From Cytophagales bacterium (GTDB lineage: Bacteria; Bacteroidota; Bacteroidia; Cytophagales; Cyclobacteriaceae), in NCBI GenBank assembly GCA_003504855.1, contig DNZD01000349.1, positions 1 to 11,238 on the forward strand: a stretch of 11,238 bases of DNA, read 5' to 3'. How positions within the stretch are numbered: the first letter of the stretch is position 1; each line of letters opens with the position of its first letter. Made by a program: the position numbers and the translations under genes. The notes beneath the pieces are model-generated. The model was given only the letters and a program-made list of their open reading frames with translations. It was not told the origin of the DNA and searched no databases. Below are positions 1 to 6,811 of this stretch, in pieces.

Positions 1-1386
1 ATCAAACACAATGTACTCAACGCCAAGCAGCACCAGCGCGAAGCGGAGATTGTGGCTGAAGCTGGTAAGCCGGGCACGGTAACCATTGCTACCAACATGG
101 CTGGACGCGGAACGGATATCAAGCTTACACCGGAATCCAGGGCTGCAGGTGGTTTGGCTATTATCGGAACGGAAAGACACGAATCCCGGCGTGTGGACCG
201 CCAGTTGCGCGGTCGCTCCGGTCGTCAGGGTGATCCAGGTACTTCCAAATTCTATGTTTCACTGGAAGACAACCTGATGCGATTGTTCATGCCTGAACGT
301 ATCGCACGCATCATGGATCGTTTGGGCCTGAAAGAAGGTGAAGTGATTTCCCACTCCATGGTCACTAACTCCATTGAACGGGCCCAGAAGAAAGTAGAAG
401 AAAACAACTTCGGCACACGCAAGCGATTGCTCGAGTACGACAACGTCATGAACTCCCAGCGGGAAGTCATTTACAAGCGTCGCCGCAACGCCCTGTTTGG
501 TGAGCGTTTGCAGTTGGACATCCTCAGTATGTTGTACGATACCTGCGAAGATCAGGTGGCCAATGGTAAAGCCGGGGAAAGTTTTGGCAACTTTAAGCTG
601 AACCTGCTGACCATGCTAGGCATCGATGTGAGCATTACGGAAGATCAGTTTGCCAAAATGAGTCCGGACGAACTCACGGGCATTGTCTATCGCGAAGCAC
701 TCGCCCAGTACGAGTCCAAGAATAAGGCCGTGGCCCATAAAGCCCTGCCGATTATCCAGGATATATTTAAAACCCGTGGAGCTACTGTCGAGAACATTTT
801 GGTGCCTTTCACTGATGGCATTAAGCAGATTGGCGTATCTGCGCCCCTGAAGCGATGCGTAGAAACCAACAACGATGAGCTGATCAGGTCTATGGAGAAA
901 ATGATCACCCTTAACATCATCGACCAGCAATGGAAGGAGCACCTGCGGGACATGGACGACCTGAAGCAAAGTGTTCAGAACGCGGTGTACGAACAAAAAG
1001 ATCCTTTGTTGATTTACAAGTTTGAAGGATTTGAAGCCTTCAAACGCTTTGTCACCCGCGTGAATGAAGAGACCATTTCCTTCCTAATGAAGGCCGAGAT
1101 CCCGATCGAAGAACCTGAACGCGTTCAGGAGGCCCGCGCACAAAAGCGTCAACGGTACAGCGAGCAAAAAGATGAGTCCCGATCGCTCTTGCAAGGCGGC
1201 GGCAGCGCCCCGGCAGCCGCACAAACCCAACAGGAACAAAAAGTAATGCCCGTTCGGTCAGAAAAAGTAGCCGGACGTAATGATAAGGTAAATGTTCAGT
1301 ATCAGGATGGAAGGGTGCTGAAAGATGTAAAGTATAAGAAAGTCGAAGAAGACATTAAGAACGGCACCTGCGTAGTTATTGACTAA
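1..1386 (+). CDS. secA: Preprotein translocase ATPase SecA, C-terminal part (5' end outside window)
   Basis: SecA is the peripheral-membrane ATPase that drives unfolded preproteins through SecYEG. The frame is open from base 1, so the gene is cut by the window edge; the GTG at 52 is an internal Val codon, not a start. 461 residues are visible. They begin in nucleotide-binding domain 2 with HNVLNAKQHQREAE (residues 3-16), then ATNMAGRGTD (30-39) and the arginine-finger helicase motif QLRGRSGRQGD (68-78). The helical scaffold and wing region follows, including WKEHLRDMDDLKQ from W311. A low-complexity linker rich in Ala, Gln and Ser lies near 395-415. The tail is odd: it keeps GRND (425-428) but then runs on without the CxCxSGxxxxxCH zinc site, ending in TCVVID with one Cys (C457). 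The SPOR-domain gene follows 12 nt downstream on the same strand. Identification is certain from the helicase motifs. Confidence 0.97.
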   Translation: MKHNVLNAKQHQREAEIVAEAGKPGTVTIATNMAGRGTDIKLTPESRAAGGLAIIGTERHESRRVDRQLRGRSGRQGDPGTSKFYVSLEDNLMRLFMPERIARIMDRLGLKEGEVISHSMVTNSIERAQKKVEENNFGTRKRLLEYDNVMNSQREVIYKRRRNALFGERLQLDILSMLYDTCEDQVANGKAGESFGNFKLNLLTMLGIDVSITEDQFAKMSPDELTGIVYREALAQYESKNKAVAHKALPIIQDIFKTRGATVENILVPFTDGIKQIGVSAPLKRCVETNNDELIRSMEKMITLNIIDQQWKEHLRDMDDLKQSVQNAVYEQKDPLLIYKFEGFEAFKRFVTRVNEETISFLMKAEIPIEEPERVQEARAQKRQRYSEQKDESRSLLQGGGSAPAAAQTQQEQKVMPVRSEKVAGRNDKVNVQYQDGRVLKDVKYKKVEEDIKNGTCVVID

Positions 1387-1398
1387 CCAGAAAGCAAC

Positions 1399-1896
1399 AT
1401 GCGCACGATCATGGTACGATTCGGAATTATTGCAATGGCCATCACCGGGTGTGGCCATCTGGCGTTTGGGCAAAAGGGCCGATCCAACTACCATGAAGAC
1501 TTATCCGTACTCCGTCCTCGTTTTGAAGCGACCTCGGATACAGGCAAGGTGACAAGCCTGCGCGAAAAAGCAGCGTTCACCCCCACGCGAACGGTAAACG
1601 CCAAAGTGGATACTGTGATGGACAGCATCAATCGGTTTAACCGAACACGTAAATTCACGGATGGCTTCACCATACAGGTGTATTCCGGGCAGAACAAGGA
1701 AGAAGCCATGAACACCAAGAAAAAACTCTCGGCCGAAGTGTCCGACCTCAATGCAGAACTTCAATACACGCAACCAAAATTCAGGGTTCGCGTGGGCAGC
1801 TACTATTCCCGCCTGGAGGCGCAAAAAGATCTGCTTCGTCTCAAGAAGGTATTTCCCAATGCTATTCTGGTACCTGAAAAAATAATGCTCCGCTGA
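1399..1896 (+). CDS. Exported SPOR-domain protein (165 aa)
   Basis: A small envelope protein. Residues 1-25 form an export signal: Arg at 2 and 7, hydrophobic 8-17, then ITGC (15-18) and AFGQ (22-25). Either signal peptidase I cleavage after G24 or lipidation at C18 is possible; the hydrophobic stretch before C18 is short, so I favour signal peptidase I. Residues 26-85 look disordered and polar. Residues about 88-163 match the SPOR fold: an opening strand DGFTIQVYSG, a helix rich in Lys/Glu, a second strand FRVRVGSYYSRLEAQ, a second helix and a closing strand ILVPEKIML. SPOR domains in other bacteria bind denuded peptidoglycan glycan strands, often at septa. The start lies 12 nt after secA; a second in-frame ATG at 1411 would shorten the signal by four residues. 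The stop TGA shares a base with the next ATG (TGATG), so the amidohydrolase is probably translationally coupled. No catalytic domain is present. Confidence 0.88.
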   Translation: MRTIMVRFGIIAMAITGCGHLAFGQKGRSNYHEDLSVLRPRFEATSDTGKVTSLREKAAFTPTRTVNAKVDTVMDSINRFNRTRKFTDGFTIQVYSGQNKEEAMNTKKKLSAEVSDLNAELQYTQPKFRVRVGSYYSRLEAQKDLLRLKKVFPNAILVPEKIMLR

Positions 1897-3083
1897 TGAG
1901 TCTCCTGGAGGCCGTTAAAAAGTTATCCGGTGAACTCGCTCCGAAAGTAGTCGGATGGCGGAGGCTCCTGCATGCCAATCCGGAACTTTCTTTCCAGGAA
2001 TTTAATACCGCTTCCTGGGTTGCGGACGAGTTACGTAAGCACGGGATTTCATCCACGCCCATCTCTACAACCGGACTGGTGGTGTTGATCGCCGGCAAGA
2101 ATCCTTCCCACAAAGTGATTGCCTTGCGCGCCGACATAGATGCGTTGCCCATCACCGAACAAAACGACGTTCCGTATAAATCGTGCAATCCAGGAGTGAT
2201 GCATGCCTGCGGACATGATGCCCACACCGCTTCATTGATGGGTGTAGCTGTTATTCTTCATTCCCTCCGCGATCAGTTTGAAGGTACGGTGAAATTGCTT
2301 TTCCAACCCGGTGAAGAAAAGAATCCCGGCGGAGCATCTTATCTGATTCGTGATGGTGCGTTAATTAACCCTGCGCCTTCGGCCATTATAGGACAACACG
2401 TAATGCCCCTTTTGCCCGTCGGCAAGGTTGGCTTTCGCGAAGGCATGTACATGGCCAGTTCTGATGAAATCTATCTTCGCGTTATTGGCAAGGGTGGTCA
2501 TGCTTCGGCACCTGACCTGGTCGTAGATCCGGTCTTGATTGCTGCGCACCTGGTTGTGGCATTGCAACAGATCGTCAGCCGGAACGCGAGCCCCAAACAA
2601 CCAACGGTGTTGTCATTCGGAAAAATCCAGGGCAATGGCGCCACCAACATTGTACCGGATGAAGTCACGCTCGCCGGTACTTTCCGTGCGCTCAATGAAA
2701 GCTGGAGACAAGAAGGGTTGAGCCGTATCCAGCATTTGGCGGAAGGCCTGGCTGCTTCCATGGGAGGTCGTTGTGAAGTGACCATATCGCATGGTTATCC
2801 TTACCTCGAAAACAACCCGGCCCTCACGCAGCGCATACGACGGGCAGCGGAAGCGTACCTGGGAAAGGAAAACGTGGTTGATATTGAGTTGACCCTCGGA
2901 TCAGAAGACTTTGCCTATTATTCGCAGGTATTGCCCGCATCCTTTTATCGGCTCGGCACGCGCAATGAAGCCCGGGGGATCACCAGTTATATCCATACGC
3001 CCACTTTCGACATTGATGAGGCTGCCTTGGAAATCGGACCCGGCCTGATGGCCTGGATGAGCCTGCAGGAGCTGGTGGCCTGA
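1896..3083 (+). CDS. M20-family metallo-amidohydrolase (N-acyl-amino-acid/hippurate hydrolase type)
   Basis: A 395-residue peptidase family M20D-type enzyme, expected to cleave an amide bond between an acyl group and an amino acid using two metal ions. Full length for the family. The first catalytic block is RADIDALPI (78-86) followed by MHACGHDAHTA (102-112), giving predicted ligands C105 and H107. FQPGEEKNPGGA (136-147) supplies the catalytic base and metal-ligand glutamates E140-E141; many relatives have QPAEE here, so Gly replaces Ala. H168 in IGQHVMP and H367 in YIHTPTFDIDE complete the metal set. The dimerisation lid starts near residue 185, with GKGGHASAPD (198-207). GSEDFAYY (335-342) is the usual near-C-terminal motif. 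No signal peptide or membrane segment is seen, so it is probably cytoplasmic. The start overlaps the stop of the SPOR-domain gene by one base. The exact substrate cannot be read from sequence. Confidence 0.93.
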   Translation: MSLLEAVKKLSGELAPKVVGWRRLLHANPELSFQEFNTASWVADELRKHGISSTPISTTGLVVLIAGKNPSHKVIALRADIDALPITEQNDVPYKSCNPGVMHACGHDAHTASLMGVAVILHSLRDQFEGTVKLLFQPGEEKNPGGASYLIRDGALINPAPSAIIGQHVMPLLPVGKVGFREGMYMASSDEIYLRVIGKGGHASAPDLVVDPVLIAAHLVVALQQIVSRNASPKQPTVLSFGKIQGNGATNIVPDEVTLAGTFRALNESWRQEGLSRIQHLAEGLAASMGGRCEVTISHGYPYLENNPALTQRIRRAAEAYLGKENVVDIELTLGSEDFAYYSQVLPASFYRLGTRNEARGITSYIHTPTFDIDEAALEIGPGLMAWMSLQELVA

Positions 3084-3154
3084 CCGTAATCCGTATTAAG
3101 TAATTGTTAATAGTCTCCGGGGGATAGGGGTGAGTGTCTATCTTTACCCATTCC

Positions 3155-4750
3155 ATGAGCGAAATCACGCCCGATTCGGTCGGTTCACAAACCCCACGCT
3201 GGTCTTCCTATGCCCGCAATACTGCCTTTGTGTTGCTTGCCCTGGTGATCTTTCTGTTCGGACTTGAGTTAATGCTGTCCACCCTGCAGCACCTGGGCAA
3301 GCCTGCGGCAGAGGCCATTATTCTGGCAACGTCAAATCCATTCACCGCTCTCTTTATTGGATTGCTGATTACAGCTATCATTCAAAGCAGCACTGCAACC
3401 ACTTCCATGACCGTGGCGCTGGTAGCCTCTGGATCATTGACGCTGGAAAGCGCCGTTCCAATCGTCATGGGTGCCAACATCGGCACAACAATCACCAGTA
3501 CCATTGTATCACTGGGTTTTCTGCCACGCAAGAAAGAGTTCAGGCGTGCTGTGGCCGCCGGCACATACCATGATTTTTTCAACATCCTCACGGTGGTAAT
3601 TCTCTTTCCCCTGGAATACTACTTTCATTTTTTGTCTTTCCTTTCCCGAAAGCTAGCCATCACTTTGTTTCATCAGCCCTGGTTGTCCGCCAAGGGTTTT
3701 GCTCACATCGGCCTTGGACTCGGCACCATCACCGATGCCTTGGTGAGCCTTATCGGCAATGGTTTCGTGCTGATTGTGCTATCCCTGGTTATCCTATTCG
3801 GGTCGATCCTGTTTTTCCGCAAGGTGCTCACCAGTCAGCTTGGGCTTGGCTCTTCTGACCGGTTTCAAAGGTTCTTCTTTCAAAAACCACTGAAGTCATT
3901 TGCCTGGGGGGCACTTACCACAGCCGCCATCCGCTCCAGTTCAGTAACGACATCCCTGGTGGTGCCACTGGTTGCCAAGAAAGTTGTCAAACTGCGCAGT
4001 GCCGTCCCCTTTATCCTCGGCGCAAACCTGGGTACCACTTTCAGTGCCTTGTTGGCCGCATTGATGAATTCTCAAACAGCCATCAGTATCGCCCTGGCGC
4101 ACGTGCTCTTTAATCTTATCGGGGTATTGCTCTTTGGACTTACTCCCTATATCCGGGAAATACCGGTTCAACTGGCACAGCGACTGGGCCGGCTTACCCT
4201 CCGATATCGCCTGGCCGGACTGCTCTACCTGTTGCTATCCTTCTTTTTTATTCCCTTCTCCTTAATCTATTTCAACCGCGATGCCGTGGCCGTTACTGAA
4301 CTCACCTATCAACGGATTGAAAATAATCATCGGAGTTTCTTTACCGTTATCGCCAAGACGTTTGAAAATCAGTCTGTCAGTACCCGTTCAGTTTATGATG
4401 AGGAAAACGCAGCAGAGCCTTCCCAGATCTATTCGGTATATCGCAAAAACAATGTATTGATCATTAACAACGAACTGTTTGAAATGAACAAGCCCGGCTT
4501 CTGTCGGGATGGCGAAGATGCACAGGGTAAATTCAGAATGTGCATACGGGAGATTATGCCATCGCTCACGACAAACCCGGGCCAGACTTTTGCGTCTGTT
4601 TTTGTGTTCGAAAAAACGCACGACGCTGACCCTGCGCAATCGACGTGGTATTATATCGGGGCAGAAGATAATCTTGTAGTAAGACGCGAACGACGCCAAT
4701 CCGGTCAAACCGTGCTGGTGGAGGAGTTGATCGCTGCCAAGCGTAAGTAG
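3155..4750 (+). CDS. Na+/phosphate cotransporter family (NaPi-II/NptA-type) membrane protein with novel-looking C-terminal domain
   Basis: An integral inner-membrane protein with the inverted-repeat architecture of Na/Pi cotransporters. From the ATG at 3155 it has 531 residues. Repeat 1 carries IIQSSTATTSMTVALVA (Q77 onward) and MGANIGTTITS (about 105-115). Repeat 2 carries AIRSSSVTTSLVVPLVA (R260 onward) and LGANLGTTFSA (about 288-298). The hallmark Gln of the second QSSS motif is thus Arg. Hydrophobic segments end near residue 373. The last ~158 residues are soluble, Tyr/Asn-rich, with two Cys (C450, C463), and do not resemble the PhoU-like domain seen at the end of many bacterial homologues. 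A GTG at 3134 would add seven residues and has a G-rich stretch upstream; I prefer the ATG, but either is possible. Transport of phosphate is the family expectation, not shown here. Confidence 0.88.
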   Translation: MSEITPDSVGSQTPRWSSYARNTAFVLLALVIFLFGLELMLSTLQHLGKPAAEAIILATSNPFTALFIGLLITAIIQSSTATTSMTVALVASGSLTLESAVPIVMGANIGTTITSTIVSLGFLPRKKEFRRAVAAGTYHDFFNILTVVILFPLEYYFHFLSFLSRKLAITLFHQPWLSAKGFAHIGLGLGTITDALVSLIGNGFVLIVLSLVILFGSILFFRKVLTSQLGLGSSDRFQRFFFQKPLKSFAWGALTTAAIRSSSVTTSLVVPLVAKKVVKLRSAVPFILGANLGTTFSALLAALMNSQTAISIALAHVLFNLIGVLLFGLTPYIREIPVQLAQRLGRLTLRYRLAGLLYLLLSFFFIPFSLIYFNRDAVAVTELTYQRIENNHRSFFTVIAKTFENQSVSTRSVYDEENAAEPSQIYSVYRKNNVLIINNELFEMNKPGFCRDGEDAQGKFRMCIREIMPSLTTNPGQTFASVFVFEKTHDADPAQSTWYYIGAEDNLVVRRERRQSGQTVLVEELIAAKRK

Positions 4751-4763
4751 CCGTTCAAACGGC
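4750..4763 (+). repeat. 14-bp inverted repeat between the Na/Pi transporter and the YqjE-like gene
   Basis: GCCGTT (4750-4755) and AACGGC (4758-4763) are perfect complements with a 2-nt spacer, or a 5-bp stem with a 4-nt loop. The repeat overlaps the last base of the transporter stop codon TAG. No T-run follows, so it is not a classical intrinsic terminator. TATATTG at 4774-4780 just downstream vaguely resembles the -7 element of Bacteroidota promoters (TAnnTTTG), but no convincing TTTG/TTG lies at the expected distance upstream. It may be a weak terminator, an operator or chance. Confidence 0.35.
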
Positions 4764-4790
4764 CAAAATCACGTATATTGCCATAAGTTT

Positions 4791-5156
4791 ATGGACAAGA
4801 TTTCAGAAACGATTCTTAAGTTTTTGCGGCTGGACGGGTTTGTCAGTAATCTGACGGGATACGTAGAGGCGCGCATTGAACTGTTGAAGACAGAAATCCG
4901 CGAAGACTTGGGCAAGGCGCTGAGCCGGGCCATGGTATCAATAGCCCTGTTTCTGGTAGGGTTCTTATTTCTCATTTTCTTCAGTTTGGGATTGGCGCAT
5001 TTCATCAACCAATACTTTGAAGACAGTTATGTTGGATTCTGGGCTGTAGCCGGAATATATGCCCTCCTTTTTCTTCTGGTACTGGTTTTCAAAGAAAACA
5101 TCCTCAAATCCTTTGAGGCACATTTCAAGGAATTGACCAAACGAAAAGCCAAGTAA
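4791..5156 (+). CDS. YqjE/holin-X-like (phage_holin_3_6, formerly DUF1469) membrane protein
   Basis: A 121-residue protein with an amphipathic N-terminal segment (about 12-45) rich in Leu, Glu and Lys, two hydrophobic helices (about 47-70 and 82-100) and a basic tail ending KRKAK. The layout and the segment YVEARIELLKTEIREDLGKA (24-43) fit the YqjE/holin-superfamily-III group, small inner-membrane proteins found in many bacteria outside any phage. Their biochemical role is poorly known, and the holin name is historical and should not be read as lysis. No phage gene is nearby. The start ATG follows the inverted repeat at 4750-4763 and a 40-nt gap. The next gene begins 3 nt after the stop, so this is probably the first gene of a three-gene unit ending with the GGGP synthase. 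Confidence 0.75.
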   Translation: MDKISETILKFLRLDGFVSNLTGYVEARIELLKTEIREDLGKALSRAMVSIALFLVGFLFLIFFSLGLAHFINQYFEDSYVGFWAVAGIYALLFLLVLVFKENILKSFEAHFKELTKRKAK

Positions 5157-5159
5157 GTC

Positions 5160-5555
5160 ATGGAATTGCTGGAAACTCAGGATCCTGAAAAGAAGAGACT
5201 GATCGAAACATCCGATCGCCACAAACGCGCATTGGAAAAAGAGGTCAACGAACTCTCGAAGAAGACCGAGCGAATGGTCACCAATGCCCTGATCATCGGA
5301 GGATCATTGGCCCTTACTTATTTTTTGGTGAGTTCGCTTTCGGGCAAGAAAAAGAAACGCAAGCATAAAGCTGTTCAGGCCCAGGCCGAAGGTGGGGCTG
5401 TTATTGAAACTGAAGAAGAAGCCGATGAGCCCTCCGTATTGGGACAACTTGGCACCAAGATTTTGAATCAGGCGACGATCATGTTGCTGGACATCGCCAA
5501 AGACAAATTATTCGAATACCTCGAATCCAGAAAGAAAGCGGATGAGCATTCTTGA
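5160..5555 (+). CDS. Unrecognised small membrane protein with one transmembrane helix
   Basis: I do not recognise a named family. The 131 residues show a charged, probably coiled N-terminal helix (1-40; Lys/Glu/Arg-rich), one hydrophobic segment at about 42-60 (ALIIGGSLALTYFLVSSL), then a strongly basic stop-transfer patch KKKKRKHK (63-70). An Ala/Glu-rich acidic linker follows (about 71-92), then a C-terminal helix (93-126). By the positive-inside rule the basic patch and C-terminal part should be cytoplasmic. The gene lies 3 nt after the YqjE-like gene and overlaps the GGGP synthase by 14 nt in another frame, so all three are very likely co-expressed. In Enterobacteria YqjE also sits with small membrane-anchored partners (YqjD, YqjK), which offers an analogy but not proof of homology. 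Confidence 0.75.
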   Translation: MELLETQDPEKKRLIETSDRHKRALEKEVNELSKKTERMVTNALIIGGSLALTYFLVSSLSGKKKKRKHKAVQAQAEGGAVIETEEEADEPSVLGQLGTKILNQATIMLLDIAKDKLFEYLESRKKADEHS

Positions 5556-6306
5556 GTCACTGCAGGCACGGAAACAACAAGGTATTAAATCGATCGCCGT
5601 ATTGGTAGATCCGGATAAGGTCGATGACCCAAGCCGGTTGAAATACCTTTGTGATCTGGTCAGCGAAAACTGTGTTGACTTTTTTTTCGTGGGTGGCAGC
5701 CTCATTACCACTGGAAATCTTTCCACGGTGATCTCCACCATCCGTGAGCATGTAAGCATACCCGTGGTCCTCTTTCCGGGCAGTGCTCAGCAAGTTGACC
5801 CGGGTGCTGACGGTATCCTGTTTCTTTCCCTGATCTCAGGTCGTAACCCCGAGTACCTTATCGGACAGCATGTATTGGCTGCACCCCTCCTGAAAGAAAG
5901 TGGTCTTGAAATTCTGCCTACCGGCTACATGCTCATCAACTCCGGAAAAATGACTTCGGTAGCCTATGTCAGCAACACCATTCCGTTGCCGGAAGACAAA
6001 TACAGCCTGGCCGCCAGTACTGCCCTTGCCGGAGAAATGCTCGGTCTCCGACTCATGTATCTTGATGCTGGTAGCGGCGCCGAGCGTGAAATCTCAGCCC
6101 GCATGATAGGAGCCGTCCGGAAGGCTATTGATATTCCCCTGATTGTGGGCGGTGGTATCAATACGGCTGAAAAAGCACACAATGCACTTCACGCCGGCGC
6201 TGACCTGATTGTCATCGGAAATGCCCTGGAAAAAAGTCCTGATCTGCTTACCGAAATCAGTGAGAAAGTGTACGACTGGAATCAGCGCTTGCAATTCAAC
6301 AAGTAG
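5542..6306 (+). CDS. Geranylgeranylglyceryl phosphate synthase family prenyltransferase
   Basis: A 254-residue TIM-barrel enzyme of the GGGP synthase/PcrB family, which joins a polyprenyl diphosphate to sn-glycerol-1-phosphate by an ether bond. Archaea use this for membrane lipids; Bacteroidota carry a related form whose end product is not well established. Visible signatures are LVDPDK (21-26) at the first strand, FFVGGS (48-53), VVLFPGSA (75-82), LISGRNPEY (97-105), YVSNTIPLP (142-150), MYLDAGSGA (172-180) in the G1P/phosphate region, IVGGGINT (201-208) and GADLIVIGNALE (219-230), the standard phosphate-binding loops. No membrane segment. The ATG at 5542 lies inside the preceding gene (14-nt overlap); the LESLQARKQQG opening makes this start credible. 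Family assignment is strong; prenyl chain length cannot be read from the sequence. Confidence 0.92.
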   Translation: MSILESLQARKQQGIKSIAVLVDPDKVDDPSRLKYLCDLVSENCVDFFFVGGSLITTGNLSTVISTIREHVSIPVVLFPGSAQQVDPGADGILFLSLISGRNPEYLIGQHVLAAPLLKESGLEILPTGYMLINSGKMTSVAYVSNTIPLPEDKYSLAASTALAGEMLGLRLMYLDAGSGAEREISARMIGAVRKAIDIPLIVGGGINTAEKAHNALHAGADLIVIGNALEKSPDLLTEISEKVYDWNQRLQFNK

Positions 6307-6322
6307 TTTCCTCCCGTAACAA

Positions 6323-6349
6323 TGCGCCCGATCTCATCGATCGGGCGCA
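6323..6349. terminator. Strong hairpin between convergent genes, probable bidirectional terminator
   Basis: An 11-bp perfect stem TGCGCCCGATC (6323-6333) pairs with GATCGGGCGCA (6339-6349) across a 5-nt loop TCATC. It sits 17 nt after the stop of the GGGP synthase gene (plus) and 13 nt after the stop of the lipocalin-like gene (minus), exactly where a shared terminator is expected. The plus-strand sequence after it is C/A-rich with no T-run. The minus-strand side continues TTGTTAC, only weakly T-rich. It is therefore either a U-tract-poor terminator or an mRNA 3'-end stabiliser. Confidence 0.7.
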
Positions 6350-6361
6350 ACCCACAACCCG

Positions 6362-6799
6362 TTATTTGGTAAACGTAAATTGATGGTTTCCGCTTACCGA
6401 ATTTACTCTGCCCGGGCCAATGGTCCCCTGACTCCAGATCAAACCCAGCTTAAGGGAAGTCGCCGTTACCTCCAGCATATTTATTTCCAGGCCATCGCTT
6501 CGCTTTATCGTTTTTGCCGAATCATCGGTAAAGGTCCATCCTCCGGACGAAGGCCATACACCACCTCCTTTCACGGTTGTATAGTTGGTGTCGGTGAAGT
6601 TCAAGGTAAGTCCGGCATATAATGTGGTTTGATCTGTGCCGTCAACAGTTACAGCTTGCATCTTCCAGGTATTTGCCTTCAGCAATGAACGAACGCGGGA
6701 TGTTTCTGGTATTGGATCATCCTTTTTCTTGCAGCCTTGCGCCATCAACAGGCACATGAGGGCCATACATAATAAAGCTGTCGTTAGTTTATTCTTCAT
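6362..6799 (-). CDS. Lipocalin-like lipoprotein, probably surface exposed
   Basis: A 145-residue lipoprotein. Residues 1-22 are a hydrophobic signal (MKNKLTTALL onward) ending AQG before C23, the predicted lipidated cysteine. The residues just after it, CKKKDDPIPE, match the basic-then-acidic lipoprotein export signal described for Bacteroidota (for example in Capnocytophaga), so outer-leaflet display is inferred. The mature part, about 100 residues, alternates short beta strands: TWKMQAVTVDG, LTLNFTDTNYTTVKGG, GGWTFTDDSAKTIKRSDG, ATSLKLGLIWSQG and, at the end, GNHQFTFTK. This fits the small lipocalin-like barrel family common in the phylum, where the ligand is generally unknown. It is the last gene of its strand's unit: its ATG lies 12 nt after the stop of the large GloVer-repeat gene, so the two are very likely one transcript. 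Confidence 0.83.
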   Translation of the reverse strand: MKNKLTTALLCMALMCLLMAQGCKKKDDPIPETSRVRSLLKANTWKMQAVTVDGTDQTTLYAGLTLNFTDTNYTTVKGGGVWPSSGGWTFTDDSAKTIKRSDGLEINMLEVTATSLKLGLIWSQGTIGPGRVNSVSGNHQFTFTK

Positions 6800-6811
6800 G
6801 ATTGATTCTGG

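Noticed and set aside
52..54. GTG as a start of a short SecA-like gene
   Set aside because: The frame is open upstream to base 1 and those residues already match SecA, so the GTG is internal.
616..996. 126-codon minus-strand open frame inside secA
   Set aside because: It lies opposite a clear SecA coding sequence with family motifs, has no recognisable domain, and is explained by codon usage of the true frame.
3094..3112. AT-only inverted repeat TATTAA/TTAATA before the Na/Pi transporter gene
   Set aside because: A 6-bp A/T stem with a 7-nt loop is weak and likely by chance in an AT-rich spacer.
4791..5156. Phage holin, suggesting a prophage remnant
   Set aside because: The family name is historical; YqjE-like proteins are common chromosomal genes, and no endolysin, structural, integrase or attachment sequence is present.
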